Shown in pieces: positions 7,997 through 17,432 of a stretch of DNA of 64,000 nt. The stretch covers positions 1,921,501 to 1,985,500 of the forward strand of contig NZ_CP053538.1 in the NCBI RefSeq assembly GCF_013137895.1, read 5' to 3'. The DNA is from Hymenobacter taeanensis. GTDB lineage: Bacteria > Bacteroidota > Bacteroidia > Cytophagales > Hymenobacteraceae. Positions within the stretch are counted from its first letter, which is position 1; each line of letters begins with the position of its first letter. The notes below the pieces were generated by a model. That model saw nothing but the letters and a program-made list of their open reading frames with translations, made no database searches and was not told where the DNA came from. A program made the translations under genes and the position numbers.

Positions 7997-9883
7997 ATGA
8001 CATTTTCGCTTCCGGCGTGGTTACGCCGTCCTTCTCGAACGGGGCTGCTTCTGGCAGCTCTGTTGCTTCAAATAGGGTTGGTTTTCAGAGCCCTAGGCCC
8101 CCTGCTTACTGAGCCAGGCCAGCATTTGCTGGTGACGGGGTACGACGGCCTGAAGAACTACTTTACTTTTCAGGCCTACATACAGCAGCCAGCTGCCGCC
8201 GGATTTGCCTGGTTCGGGATGATGAACTATCCCTTCGGCGACTATATTTTTTACGCCGATAATACCCCCCTGCTCGCTGCTGCCGTCCGGCTGTGGTCGC
8301 AGTACGTGCATGATATCACACCCTATGGGCTTGATATATACCACGGGCTACTCTTGTTGGGTTTTCTGGCCAGTACGGCTCTCCTGGTGCTGATCTTGCA
8401 CCGACTGCTGCATTACTGGGGGTTGGTGCTCTTCTTTGCCATTGTGCTGCCGTGGCTGAGCCCACAGGTGGGGCGGCTGCTAATGGGCCACTTTAACCTC
8501 TCCTACAGCTGGGTAGTGTTGCTCGGAATTTGGGGCTTGCTGCGCATTTATGACCGGCAGCAGGCGGGGCTGCCCCTGGGCAAAACCGTGGCTGGTCTGG
8601 TAGTGGCGTTTACGCTTATTTCTTTTCTGCACCTGTACTACCTGCCACTGCTAGGCCTCCTCACGGGAGCATTCTTTGCTGCCTGGCTATTGCCTAAGGC
8701 ACATTGGCGCAAGCAACCCCGCCTGGTACTGGCGGGGGCGGCCCTTTCAGGCTTACCGCTGGTGCTGAGTGTACTCATTGTGCGGGCCGTTGACCGTTAC
8801 TACGCCCTGCGCCTTACTGATCCCACCGGCTTCAACTATCCCGCCTGGAAGCTGCAGGTATCGGCGTTGTTCCAGCAGTATTCCTACGAGACTACCCACT
8901 TCATTATCGAGCCTACGGCCTACGTCACGCAAGAATCGCAGGCATATTTAGGCGCTTTTGCGCTCTTTGGCCTGGTGGCCCTGCTGGTGGCCTGGTTGTT
9001 TGCCCGGCCTGCTACTAGGCGCTGGTGGGCCACTTGGGGGCAGACACCAGAGTGGGAGTTTTTATTCTTATTGGGTGTAGCAGCGCTCGTAGGCCTGTTC
9101 GGATCCGTCGGGACGGTGTACGACATCTTCGATGGACAGTATCATATCACCAATTATCTGAGTCCGTTCTTTTACTTGCACAAGCTCACGGATACGGCCT
9201 CCCACTTCCGGACCGTAGCACGCTTTTGCTGGCCGTTTTTCTGGTTCGTGAATCTGTTTGTGCTGGTAGGGCTTGATTATTGGTTGCGCACCAACCGGTA
9301 CTCCATTCGCTGGGTGCTGGCCGCCGGCCTCATCTTACTGGCCTACGTGGATACCCGCGACACGCTCAAGTTTTATAGCCGTAGCCTGGTTCCGAATACG
9401 CTGACGAACGCCATGTTTCAGTCTGATCTGTATCCGCTGACGTTTTCACTGAAGCCAGAAGAGTATCAGGCCATTTTGCCCGTGCCCTTCTACCACGTGG
9501 GCAGCGAAAACATGGACCTCACTCTGGACGACGACGACCCCCACTCGCGCCGCAGCTACCAGTTGGCTCTTCGTACCAACCTGCCCTTGATGGCCGCCAA
9601 ATTATCAAGGACGCCCCCAAAATATGCCAGCTTGCTACGAACTCTCTTTGACCCTGCTGGCCCGGCCCCAGAACTACGCCAGCAGCTAGTTGCCAACGGC
9701 AAGCCAGTACTGGTGTTGTATGATCAGAGCTATTATGATGGCTCCAATGATTTGGCTGGCCGCCAAACAAACCCACATGCCCGGCAGCTCATTGAAGCCG
9801 GCGCTGCCTTCCCTGCTAACCAGCACCTCACCCTGCTGGCAGAGTCAGGCAAGCTGCGCCTCTACCGCTGGGATGTGCGCTAG
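7997..9883 (+). CDS. Multi-pass membrane protein, GT-C-like
   Basis: 628 residues with about ten to twelve hydrophobic segments, starting with one at about 13-35. It has a periplasmic-looking first loop ('GYDGLKNYFTFQAY') and a hydrophilic C-terminal portion (about 490-628). Size, helix pattern and an acidic first loop are those of GT-C membrane glycosyltransferases or YfhO-like proteins, but no diagnostic motif could be confirmed. It starts 10 bp after the deacetylase stop, so the two are probably co-transcribed; a role in surface glycan assembly is inferred from that and from the nearby glycosyltransferases. Confidence 0.6.
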   Translation: MTFSLPAWLRRPSRTGLLLAALLLQIGLVFRALGPLLTEPGQHLLVTGYDGLKNYFTFQAYIQQPAAAGFAWFGMMNYPFGDYIFYADNTPLLAAAVRLWSQYVHDITPYGLDIYHGLLLLGFLASTALLVLILHRLLHYWGLVLFFAIVLPWLSPQVGRLLMGHFNLSYSWVVLLGIWGLLRIYDRQQAGLPLGKTVAGLVVAFTLISFLHLYYLPLLGLLTGAFFAAWLLPKAHWRKQPRLVLAGAALSGLPLVLSVLIVRAVDRYYALRLTDPTGFNYPAWKLQVSALFQQYSYETTHFIIEPTAYVTQESQAYLGAFALFGLVALLVAWLFARPATRRWWATWGQTPEWEFLFLLGVAALVGLFGSVGTVYDIFDGQYHITNYLSPFFYLHKLTDTASHFRTVARFCWPFFWFVNLFVLVGLDYWLRTNRYSIRWVLAAGLILLAYVDTRDTLKFYSRSLVPNTLTNAMFQSDLYPLTFSLKPEEYQAILPVPFYHVGSENMDLTLDDDDPHSRRSYQLALRTNLPLMAAKLSRTPPKYASLLRTLFDPAGPAPELRQQLVANGKPVLVLYDQSYYDGSNDLAGRQTNPHARQLIEAGAAFPANQHLTLLAESGKLRLYRWDVR

Positions 9884-9923
9884 GCCAGTAGTAACCCTGT
9901 GGTAAGCCCAGGCATAGAAGAAT

Positions 9924-9952
9924 ATCAAGCCAACCGCTGCCTAAAGCTTGAT
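9924..9952. terminator. Weak hairpin between convergent genes
   Basis: ATCAAGC (9924-9930) pairs with GCTTGAT (9946-9952), a 7-bp stem with a 15-nt loop between the membrane protein stop (9883) and the ALDH stop (9941). The right arm overlaps the last ALDH codons. Possible but weak terminator. Confidence 0.3.
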
Positions 9953-11383
9953 GCATACGTTCTGCGGCTCAGTAAAAAAGCGGAGCGCCTCCAGGCCACC
10001 CTCGCGCCCAACCCCCGAGTTTTTCATGCCGCCGAAAGGCGTGCGTAAGTCACGGTGCAGCCAGGTGTTGACCCACACAATACCGCTGTGTAGGGCGTGC
10101 GCTACCCGGTGAGCCCGGGTAAGGTCCTGGGTCCAGATGGTGGCGGCCAAGCCATACTCGGTGCTGTTGGCCCACTCAATTACTTCGGCCTCCGTATCAA
10201 AGGGTGTGAGCGTAACCACTGGGCCAAAAATTTCTTCCTGATTGACGCGGCAGTTAGGGGCCAGGCCCTCAAATACGGTGGGCTGGAGGAAGTATCCTTC
10301 GGCGCAACGCCCTGGCAGGTGTACTTGCTCTCCGCCGGCCAGCAAATGACCACCTTCCTGGTGGGCTAGCGCAATGTAGCCCAGTACTTTTTCCAGGTGA
10401 GCCTTACTGACCAAAGCACCCTGCCGGGTACCGGGGGCCAGTGGGTCGCCAACGGTTAATGAGGCCACGCCATCCAGGAAAGCCTGCCGGAAAGCAGCGT
10501 AAATGGGGCGCTCAATGAAAATGCGGGAGCCGCAGAGGCAAATCTGCCCCTGGTTGGAGAAGCTGCTGCGTAAGCTGGTAGCCACCGCTTCCGTAAGGTT
10601 GCAGTCGGCAAATACCACGTTAGGGTTCTTGCCGCCTAGCTCTAATGAGAGCTTCTTGAACATGGGAGCCGCGGTGCGGGCAATGTGCTCCCCGGTTTTG
10701 GTGCCGCCCGTAAAGCTAATGGCCTTAATGCCGGGGTGTTCTACTATTGCCTGCCCCACTGCCGGGCCAGTGCCATGCACTATGTTAAGCACGCCAGGTG
10801 GTAAACCTGCTTCCATGCACAATTCACTCAGCAGGTAAGCGGTGTAGGGTGTAATTTCTGAGGGTTTGGCTACCACGCAGCAGCCAGCTGCCAGGGCCGG
10901 TGCAATTTTCCAGGTAAAGAGATAAAGCGGTAAGTTCCAGGGGGAAATGCAGCCCACCACTCCCAGCGGATGGCGCACCGTGTAGTTCAGCGCTACCCCT
11001 TCCTGGTAATGGGTTTCAGAAGCAAAGTGCTGAGCAGCAGTGCCAAAAAAGGCAAAGTTGCTGGCTGCCCTAGGAATATCAACGGAACGAGCCAGACTGA
11101 CGGGCTTGCCATTGTCCTGGCTTTCGGCGTGGGCCAGCCGCTCCAGGTCTCGCTCAATCAGCTCTGAGATGCGCACCAGCAGGCGGCCACGTTCCTCGGC
11201 AGGCCGGCTCCGCCAAGCGGGCAGTGCCCGCTCTGCGGCCCGCACTGCCTGGGCTACATCGGTAGCATCAGAGGCCGGAACCTGGGCGTACACTTGCCCG
11301 GTAGCTGGCTCTACGCCAGGCAGGTACTGCCCGGCGGCTGGCGCTATTAACTGCCCATCGATATAGTTCTGGAAGTACTGCAT
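9941..11383 (-). CDS. Aldehyde dehydrogenase, probable 2-aminomuconic-6-semialdehyde dehydrogenase
   Basis: 480 residues from the ATG at 11381-11383 ('MQYFQNYIDG', the usual N-terminus of the family). Oxidises 2-aminomuconate semialdehyde to 2-aminomuconate with NAD+ if the assignment holds. Catalytic residues are visible: Asn150 in 'SPWNLP', Glu248 in 'LELGGKNP' and Cys282 in 'NQGQICLCGSRIF'. The double-cysteine 'CLC' is typical of the AMSDH/ALDH8A1 group rather than betaine-type ALDHs. Context supports it: the gene lies 7 kb from the genes that make the substrate (HAAO, ACMSD, kynureninase). It begins 49 bp after a glycosyltransferase on the same strand, a partner with no obvious functional link. 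Alternative: a general NAD-ALDH. Confidence 0.82.
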   Translation of the reverse strand: MQYFQNYIDGQLIAPAAGQYLPGVEPATGQVYAQVPASDATDVAQAVRAAERALPAWRSRPAEERGRLLVRISELIERDLERLAHAESQDNGKPVSLARSVDIPRAASNFAFFGTAAQHFASETHYQEGVALNYTVRHPLGVVGCISPWNLPLYLFTWKIAPALAAGCCVVAKPSEITPYTAYLLSELCMEAGLPPGVLNIVHGTGPAVGQAIVEHPGIKAISFTGGTKTGEHIARTAAPMFKKLSLELGGKNPNVVFADCNLTEAVATSLRSSFSNQGQICLCGSRIFIERPIYAAFRQAFLDGVASLTVGDPLAPGTRQGALVSKAHLEKVLGYIALAHQEGGHLLAGGEQVHLPGRCAEGYFLQPTVFEGLAPNCRVNQEEIFGPVVTLTPFDTEAEVIEWANSTEYGLAATIWTQDLTRAHRVAHALHSGIVWVNTWLHRDLRTPFGGMKNSGVGREGGLEALRFFTEPQNVCIKL

Positions 11384-11432
11384 AGGAGAGGCGAGAGTGG
11401 AGGAGTAAGGTACTGCTCCCACCCCAAAAGAA

Positions 11433-12389
11433 CTACGCAGAGGCCTCTGGAGAGGGTGGAGGCGCAATGTTCGTCTCAGATACAATGTACAGTGGCCGTT
11501 GGCGCACGTTGGCGGAAAGCCGGGCAATGTACTCTCCAATAACGCCTACCGCAATCAGCTGCACGCCGCCCAAGAACAGAATGCTAATCATTAGGGAAGC
11601 CCAGCCCGGCTGAAAGTCATGGGAGATAAAGCGCGCGTAAAGAGTGTACAGCATCACTAAAAACGCCACCCCGGAAACGGTGAAACCGCTGATGGTGGCC
11701 ACCCGCAACGGTACATCGGAGAAGGCGGTAATGCCATCGAGAGCCAGGCCCAGCATTTTGCGGTAGGTGTAGCCCGTGGCCCCGCCGGCCCGCTCGGTAC
11801 GGTCATACTCTACGCAGGCCTGCCGGTAGCCAATCCAGGAAATTTGACCCCGGATAAACTTATTCTGTTCCGGCATTTGGCGCAGGGCCGCCACTACCTT
11901 CTGCGAGATAATGCGGAAGTCGCCGGTATCAACGGGGATGGAGATGTGCGTGATTTGCGCCAGCAGGCGGTAAAATAGCTTGGCGGTGAGCTGTTTAGCC
12001 CGGCTTTCGCCCCGGCGGCTGCGGCGCTTGGCATATACCACCTCGTAGCCTTGGTGCAGCTTCTGATATAGCTCCGGAATCAGCTCTGGCGGGTCCTGCA
12101 AGTCGGCATCAATGATAACCACTGCCGCACCCTGGGCGCCGTCTAGGCCAGCTGTTACGGCAATCTGGTGCCCGAAATTCCGGCTAAAATCAAGGTAACG
12201 CACTCGTTCGTCGCGGCTGGCCAGTAGTCGAAGCAGCGCCATGGACTGGTCGCGGGAGCCGTCGTTGACAAAAATGAACTCGTAGCCACCCGGTAAGGCC
12301 ATGCCCTCCACCACTGCTCTCAGCCGCTCATACAGCAGGGCAATGTTTGCTTCTTCGTTGTAAATAGGGATAACGACAGATAGATCCAC
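11433..12389 (-). CDS. DPM1/GtrB-type family 2 glycosyltransferase
   Basis: 318 residues if translation starts at the GTG at 12387-12389 ('VDLSVVIPIYNEE'); a TTG 14 codons upstream is the alternative. GT-A landmarks: 'SVVIPIYNEEANI' at the start, 'VNDGSRDQS', 'NFGHQIAVTAG' and the metal-binding 'DADLQDPPE'. Two C-terminal transmembrane segments follow ('VSGVAFLVMLYTLYA' and 'GGVQLIAVGVIGEYIARL'). Enzymes of this group move a sugar from a nucleotide donor to polyprenyl phosphate at the inner face of the membrane, making the donor for GT-C enzymes such as those encoded nearby. It is divergent from its paralog at 12708. Confidence 0.85.
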   Translation of the reverse strand: MDLSVVIPIYNEEANIALLYERLRAVVEGMALPGGYEFIFVNDGSRDQSMALLRLLASRDERVRYLDFSRNFGHQIAVTAGLDGAQGAAVVIIDADLQDPPELIPELYQKLHQGYEVVYAKRRSRRGESRAKQLTAKLFYRLLAQITHISIPVDTGDFRIISQKVVAALRQMPEQNKFIRGQISWIGYRQACVEYDRTERAGGATGYTYRKMLGLALDGITAFSDVPLRVATISGFTVSGVAFLVMLYTLYARFISHDFQPGWASLMISILFLGGVQLIAVGVIGEYIARLSANVRQRPLYIVSETNIAPPPSPEASA

Positions 12390-12707
12390 GAGCGGGGAAT
12401 TCAGGCAACAAACAAGCCGCAGGGCGGCCAAGACAAACGAAAGTAGCAGGCTGGCTACACCAAGCCAAACAAGCTTTCAGTCGGCCAGATGAAGCAGTAG
12501 GCTAATCCTGGCCGGCTAATACTCTAAGGTATGAGAGGCCTAGCAGGGGTGGCGTACATTGGAAGAGCCGAGCGAGTGGGAAAGATACTCGGCTTGGGTT
12601 GATTGCGGGTAGGCTAGGCCACTGGGTAAGGATTGAAGGCAGCTTTCGCGCTGCCAACATCTTGTTACATTTGTGAGAAACTGATATTTCTCTAGTGTTT
12701 ATCCTCT
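12390..12707. other. Intergenic region between divergent GT2 paralogs
   Basis: 318 bp. It contains GGCCTAG-core sites at about 12539 and 12614 (the second as CTAGGCCACT), a 7-bp stem AGCCGAG/CTCGGCT at 12566-12594 with a 15-nt loop, and a TACATTTG -7 box at 12666-12673 for the plus-strand gene. No promoter box was found for the minus-strand gene. Confidence 0.5.
12666..12673 (+). promoter_or_regulatory. -7 promoter box TACATTTG
   Basis: Exact match to the Bacteroidota -7 consensus TAnnTTTG, 34 nt before the ATG at 12708. No convincing TTG at -33. Confidence 0.5.
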
Positions 12708-13640
12708 ATGGCTAACCCGCTGCTTTCCGTTGTTATTCCGGTTTTCAACGAGGAGGGCTTGGTGGCAACGCTGGTGCAGCGCACCACAGATGCCGTGCGC
12801 AGCATCACGGATGACTATGAGATTATCTGCGTAGATGATGGCTCCCGTGACCAGACGCTGGCCTTGTTGCTGGCCGCGCGCGCCTCTGACCCACGGCTGA
12901 AAGTGCTGGTGCTCTCCCGTAATTTTGGGCACCAGGCCGCTTATACGGCCGGGTTGTTTGCTGCCAAGGGCCAGTACGTGGCCATGATGGATGGTGACCT
13001 GCAGGACCCGCCGGAGCTTCTGGGCCGCATGTACGAGCTATTGAAAGATGATCAGTACGACATTGTTTACGGTCACCGGACCGACCGCGCGGAAGGCTGG
13101 GCCCGGCAGACGCTGATCAAGATCTTTCACGGGGTGTTTCGCAACTTTTCCCGCCTGAAGGAAACCGACAATGTGGGCAACTTCTCTATGCTGAACCAGC
13201 GGGCGTTGCAGGCTTTCCTTTCCTTGAAAGAGAAAAACCGCTATTTACCCGGCTTGCGCTCCTTTATCGGGTATCGGCAGGTGCCAGTGCCCTACGCCCG
13301 GCAGGCCCGCCACGATGGTACGGTGCCGAAGATGTCGTACAAGCGCCTGATTGCTCTGGCCTTTGACGCCGTATTTTCTTTCTCCGACCTGCCCATTAAA
13401 GTGTGCCTGTACACAGGCCTCTTCGGGATGATAATTTGCCTGGCCGGGGGCGTATGGGTTCTGGTAAGCAAGGCCCTGGGCCTGGCTCCCTTCGGCTGGT
13501 CATCACTGGAGCTGAGCATTTACTTTGTAGGCTGTATTCAGCTACTGTTCCTGGGCATCCTGGGGGAGTACGTTTTCCGGATTTACCGCGAAAACCAGAA
13601 CCGACCGCTCTACTTTGTTCAAACCTACTTTGATGCCTGA
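12708..13640 (+). CDS. DPM1/GtrB-type family 2 glycosyltransferase (paralog)
   Basis: 310 residues. Same architecture as the gene at 11433-12389: 'SVVIPVFNEEGLV', 'VDDGSRDQT', 'NFGHQAAYTAG', the metal-binding 'MDGDLQDPPE', and two C-terminal membrane helices ('LFGMIICLAGGVWVLV', 'GCIQLLFLGILGEYVF'). It should charge polyprenyl phosphate with a sugar for a GT-C enzyme. Its stop overlaps the start of the next gene by 8 bp (13633-13640), a translational coupling that pairs it with the GT39-like protein as a donor-maker/user couple. Confidence 0.88.
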   Translation: MANPLLSVVIPVFNEEGLVATLVQRTTDAVRSITDDYEIICVDDGSRDQTLALLLAARASDPRLKVLVLSRNFGHQAAYTAGLFAAKGQYVAMMDGDLQDPPELLGRMYELLKDDQYDIVYGHRTDRAEGWARQTLIKIFHGVFRNFSRLKETDNVGNFSMLNQRALQAFLSLKEKNRYLPGLRSFIGYRQVPVPYARQARHDGTVPKMSYKRLIALAFDAVFSFSDLPIKVCLYTGLFGMIICLAGGVWVLVSKALGLAPFGWSSLELSIYFVGCIQLLFLGILGEYVFRIYRENQNRPLYFVQTYFDA

Positions 13641-15267
13641 TATTGCCTACCTGCGGCTGCCGGCCGTGCTGGATCGGCGGCCGTGGCTACCCGTAAGCCT
13701 GTTTTTTAGCTTGCTGCTGCTGCTAGGCCTCTGGGTTTATTCCGATTACGGACTATCAATTGATGAGAACCAGAGTCGTGATAATGGCATGATCAGCCTG
13801 AAGCACGTGCTACAGCGCTTTGACCCTGACTTGGCCCTCTGGGATCCAGCTTTTGGGCCCTACACCGTACCGCTCTCCGAGCACTACGACCGAGACTACG
13901 GAGTAATGTTTGAAGCCCCGGTGTGTTACGTGGAGCGCCTATTGCGGCTAGAGACTACTCGGGAGCGGTTTTTATTCCGGCACCTGGCCACATTTTTAGT
14001 GTGCTGGGGTGGGTGTTTGGCCTTCTTTCAGCTGGCGCGGCGGCGCTTTAGCTCCTGGAAGTGGGGCCTGCTGGGCACGCTCTGGCTGGTACTGAGCCCC
14101 CGCCTGTTTGCTGACTTCTTCTACAACGACAAGGATGCCGTGTTCATGGCCTTATTTGCCGTGGCCACCAACACCGGCGTGCGCCTGCTGCGGCGCCCGA
14201 GCCTGCGCACGGCTGGCTGGCACGCGCTAGCCTGCGCCGTTACCATTGATGTGCGCATTATGGGTGTGTTGCTGCCCGCCGCCACACTGGCCTTGCTGCT
14301 GGTGCGGGTGTTATACGGGGAGGTGCGCGCCAGTAAAGCCCTGGTCGTGAGTCTGGTGTACGGCGGACTCACAACGGGGCTGGTGGTAGCGCTCTGGCCC
14401 TACCTGTGGTCTGCGCCGCTCCATAATTTTCTGCTGGCTTGGCGCAACATGAGTGTGTTCCGTTGGGGAGGCGAAGTGCTGTATTTCGGCAAAATGAGAG
14501 CTGCTACCAGCCTGCCCTGGCATTATGCCTTCGTCTGGATGGGTATTACTACGCCCTTACTCTACGTAGTGCCCTTTCTGCTAGGCTTAGTGGTGGTAAT
14601 ACGCCAGATAATACTACGACTGCGAGCGGGCGGGCTGCGGCTTTGGGCTACTGAGCAGGAAATGCAAGACGTGCTGTTTCTAGGCCTGTGGCTGGTGCCT
14701 TTGCTGGCTATATTGATTTTAAAATCAGTTGTATACGATGGCTGGCGCCAGCTCTATTTCTTGTACCCGGCGGCTCTGCTGCTGGCGTTGCGCGGAGCCT
14801 GGAGCCTGTGGCACTGGCGGCCGGCTGCTGGTTGGGCGCAGTACTGGCCTAGGCTACTGGCTGGAGTGACCCTGGTAAGCATGGGAAGCATAGCAGTGCA
14901 AATGGTGCGGGCTCACCCCCTACAGAACGTGTATTTTAACCTTCTGGCGGGGAAAGATGTACCTCACCGCTTCGAGATGGACTACTGGGGCGTTAGCTAC
15001 CGCCAAGGTCTGGAGTATGTGTTGGCCCACGATGAGCGGCCCCGGATTACGTTCAATGCGCCCATGCCTAGTCCCGCAGCGTTCAACGTGCTGATTCTGC
15101 CCCCCGCGCTGCAAGACCGGATTGTATTTGTGGATGATATCAACCAAGCCGATTATTACCTCTCGACTTACCGGTTCCATGCCAAAGACTACGAGTTCCA
15201 GGACAAGGAAGTGCATCAGGTGAAAGCCTTTGGACGACGGGTGTTGTCCGTATTTAAGCTCCGTTAA
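13633..15267 (+). CDS. GT39-like (PMT-type) membrane glycosyltransferase
   Basis: 544 residues from the ATG at 13633, which overlaps the upstream stop (TGA 13638-13640) by 8 bp; a TTG 18 bp upstream is the alternative. About ten transmembrane segments, the first at 'LFFSLLLLLGLWVY'. The first external loop carries 'GLSIDENQSRDNG', with the acidic Asp-Glu pair that is the catalytic signature of GT-C enzymes of the PMT/ArnT group, and 'PRLFADFFYNDKD' follows later. It probably transfers a sugar from polyprenyl phosphate (made by the coupled GT2) to a lipid, glycan or protein at the periplasmic face. Acceptor unknown. Confidence 0.78.
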   Translation: MPDIAYLRLPAVLDRRPWLPVSLFFSLLLLLGLWVYSDYGLSIDENQSRDNGMISLKHVLQRFDPDLALWDPAFGPYTVPLSEHYDRDYGVMFEAPVCYVERLLRLETTRERFLFRHLATFLVCWGGCLAFFQLARRRFSSWKWGLLGTLWLVLSPRLFADFFYNDKDAVFMALFAVATNTGVRLLRRPSLRTAGWHALACAVTIDVRIMGVLLPAATLALLLVRVLYGEVRASKALVVSLVYGGLTTGLVVALWPYLWSAPLHNFLLAWRNMSVFRWGGEVLYFGKMRAATSLPWHYAFVWMGITTPLLYVVPFLLGLVVVIRQIILRLRAGGLRLWATEQEMQDVLFLGLWLVPLLAILILKSVVYDGWRQLYFLYPAALLLALRGAWSLWHWRPAAGWAQYWPRLLAGVTLVSMGSIAVQMVRAHPLQNVYFNLLAGKDVPHRFEMDYWGVSYRQGLEYVLAHDERPRITFNAPMPSPAAFNVLILPPALQDRIVFVDDINQADYYLSTYRFHAKDYEFQDKEVHQVKAFGRRVLSVFKLR

Positions 15268-15301
15268 GCCGGCCGGCCCATTCAGTTATCCTCTCTTCCT
15301 T

Positions 15302-16702
15302 ATGTCGTTTTTCTCCCGTTTTTCCGGCTGGCTCACGTGGCTGCTTACGGCGCTGGTGCTCTGCAGCGCGGGGTTGTATAACGGCTTCCCACTCGTCACC
15401 TCCGACTCGGGCACGTACCTGGACAGTGCCCTGCGGCTGGTGGTGCCAGAGGATCGGCCCATTACCTACGGGTTGTTTGTTCGCCTAACCTCACTGAAGT
15501 TTTCACTGTGGTTGGTGATTTTTGCGCAGGCTCTGCTACTGGCTTGGCTGCTGCTGCGCTACGTACAACTGCTGGTGCCGCGGCTAGGCCACAACCGCGC
15601 CGTACAAATAGGCTTAGTAGCCCTCACAACCTGGCTCACCGGGGTTTCCTGGTTTTGCAGCCAACTAATGCCCGATATTTTCACGGCTGCTGGCGTGCTT
15701 GCCCTGGGCCTGCTGCTCATAGGCCTGGCGCTGGGCCGGTGGGAGCGGGTGGCGCTGTTGCTAACCACTCTGTTATCGGCCCTCATGCACTCCTCCAATT
15801 TGCTCACCTTCACGCTGGTGGTGGCTGGCTTTGGGGTAGCCGCCGGGCTGACGGGCGTATTTCGGCGGGGTGTGGTGCAGTTCAGGCAGTGGCTGCTTGT
15901 TACGGCCGTAGTGCTATCGGGCTGGTTGGTATTGCCGGCGTTGCATGCTGCTCTGGGCGGGGGCTTTGCCATTTCCAGAGCTTCTACGGCTTTTCTTATG
16001 GCCCGGCTGGTAGAGTCAGGCGTGATGGATGAGTTCCTGAGCCGCAACTGTGACCCCGCCGACCAGTACCGGTTGTGTGCCTATCGGGATAAGCTACCCA
16101 ATGATGCTATTGCATTCATGTGGGATGGCAACAGCCCGCTGTATCAAACGGGTGGCGTATTGGCCAATCAGCAGGAGTATGGCCAGATAATCAGGCGGGT
16201 GCTTACCTCGCCACGCTACTATCCTTACCTGATTTCTGAAACCATACAGGCTGGCCTACGCCAGCTCACTCACATAGGCCACGGTGATGGGCTCACACCC
16301 TTTCGCGAGAATACCAACCCCTTCTGGAAAGTAGGGGAGTTCACGCACTATGAGCTGAAGGAGTACATGTCGTCGATGCAGAACCGGGGACAGCTGGAGT
16401 TTAAAACGCTGAATGAGCGTACTTATGGGGGGCAACTGGCCGCGTTGGCGGTGCTGGCCGCATTGCTTTTTACTGGGTTGCGCCGCTATGTAGCTCCGGC
16501 CGCAGTACTGGCGGTAGTAGTGCTAGGCCTAGGAGTGGTGGCCAATGCCTTTGTAACGGGTGGCTTGGCCAACGTACTTGATCGGCTGCAGAGCCGCGTG
16601 GCCTGGGTAGTGCCGTTTGTAGCCATGCTACTTCTGGTACAGTATGCCCCACTGGCAGCGCGGCAGCTGCTGGCCCGGGTTCGGGCCTCGGCGAGGCTAT
16701 AA
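15302..16702 (+). CDS. Multi-pass membrane protein, GT-C-like
   Basis: 466 residues from the ATG at 15302, 34 bp after the GT39-like gene, same operon by spacing. Ten or so hydrophobic segments, a first loop 'LVTSDSGTYLDSALRL' with acidic residues and a large hydrophilic loop between about 240 and 360 rich in Tyr, Arg and Asp ('SRNCDPADQYRLCAYRDKL'). Topology resembles GT-C enzymes, but the Asp-Glu signature is not present, so the enzymatic role is inference only. Confidence 0.62.
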   Translation: MSFFSRFSGWLTWLLTALVLCSAGLYNGFPLVTSDSGTYLDSALRLVVPEDRPITYGLFVRLTSLKFSLWLVIFAQALLLAWLLLRYVQLLVPRLGHNRAVQIGLVALTTWLTGVSWFCSQLMPDIFTAAGVLALGLLLIGLALGRWERVALLLTTLLSALMHSSNLLTFTLVVAGFGVAAGLTGVFRRGVVQFRQWLLVTAVVLSGWLVLPALHAALGGGFAISRASTAFLMARLVESGVMDEFLSRNCDPADQYRLCAYRDKLPNDAIAFMWDGNSPLYQTGGVLANQQEYGQIIRRVLTSPRYYPYLISETIQAGLRQLTHIGHGDGLTPFRENTNPFWKVGEFTHYELKEYMSSMQNRGQLEFKTLNERTYGGQLAALAVLAALLFTGLRRYVAPAAVLAVVVLGLGVVANAFVTGGLANVLDRLQSRVAWVVPFVAMLLLVQYAPLAARQLLARVRASARL

Positions 16703-16762
16703 TTCCCGCTGGCTTTTCGCAATTGTGGGTACTTTCGCCCGCCTATTTCTCGGACTATCGAT

Positions 16763-17305
16763 ATGAAAAAACTTCTCTTCGTAACGGCCCTGGCTGGTTT
16801 AGCCGCCTGCTCATCTGATGGCACCAGCAGCTACCAGCGGCTATCAGGCCCCAACGTGCTAACCGATACCAGCTTCGAAGAAGTGTATGGCTGGGGTATT
16901 GATCCGGCTACGCTTACCCGGGAGCGGGCACACTCCGGTATGTACTCCATGCGCGTGGACCCGGCCCATGAGTATAGCATGACCTATAGCGTGGTAATAG
17001 GCCAGATGAGCCCCCGCAAAGTCAAGAAGATTAAGCTCAGTGCCTGGGTGTTCCTGCCCAGTGAAAACACGAAAGCCATACTGGGCGTGCAGATCGTTGA
17101 CCCAGACCAGGGCTATAAAGAAGTCTTCGGGGATGGGGTAAAGATGGAAACCGTGAAAGAGTATAATAAGTGGGTGCAGGTAGAGAAAGTAATGGAGCTG
17201 CCTGAAACCTTAGCACCAACTCATAACCTGAAGCTGTTCCTGTGGCGGGCTGCCGCCGTTGACCCCGTATATGTTGATGATGTGCGGCTGACCATTGAAG
17301 AATAA
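16763..17305 (+). CDS. Lipoprotein with carbohydrate-binding-like jelly-roll domain
   Basis: 180 residues. A signal peptide with lipobox 'ALAGLAAC' (Cys16) is followed by one all-beta domain: 'LTDTSFEEVYGW' at its start, 'HSGMYSMRVDPAHEYSMTY' in the middle and 'VYVDDVRLTIEE' at the end. This start/middle/end pattern is that of CBM-like jelly-roll modules on secreted glycan-active proteins. No catalytic part is present. It follows the glycosyltransferase operon by 60 bp, so it may bind the glycan made there. A TACTTTCG sequence at 16730-16737, one mismatch from TAnnTTTG, may be its own -7 box. Confidence 0.65.
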   Translation: MKKLLFVTALAGLAACSSDGTSSYQRLSGPNVLTDTSFEEVYGWGIDPATLTRERAHSGMYSMRVDPAHEYSMTYSVVIGQMSPRKVKKIKLSAWVFLPSENTKAILGVQIVDPDQGYKEVFGDGVKMETVKEYNKWVQVEKVMELPETLAPTHNLKLFLWRAAAVDPVYVDDVRLTIEE

Positions 17306-17326
17306 GCTTCTTCCGTTTCCTTTATA

Positions 17327-17380
17327 ACAGCACCAGCAGTAATGCTCCTTTTTCAAGAGGCTTACTGCTGGTGCTGTCTT
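17327..17380. terminator. Bidirectional terminator, 16-bp stem
   Basis: Perfect arms ACAGCACCAGCAGTAA (17327-17342) and TTACTGCTGGTGCTGT (17362-17377), between the lipoprotein gene (plus) and the SDR gene (minus). Confidence 0.8.
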
Positions 17381-17432
17381 TAGAGAAGATATAGATCTGC
17401 TTACTACTGCGACAAAAAAGTAGGTAACCAGC

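Noticed and set aside
12566..12594. Hairpin AGCCGAG/CTCGGCT between the two GT2 genes
   Set aside because: Short stem with a 15-nt loop, between divergent starts, so it cannot be a terminator of either gene; not distinguishable from chance.
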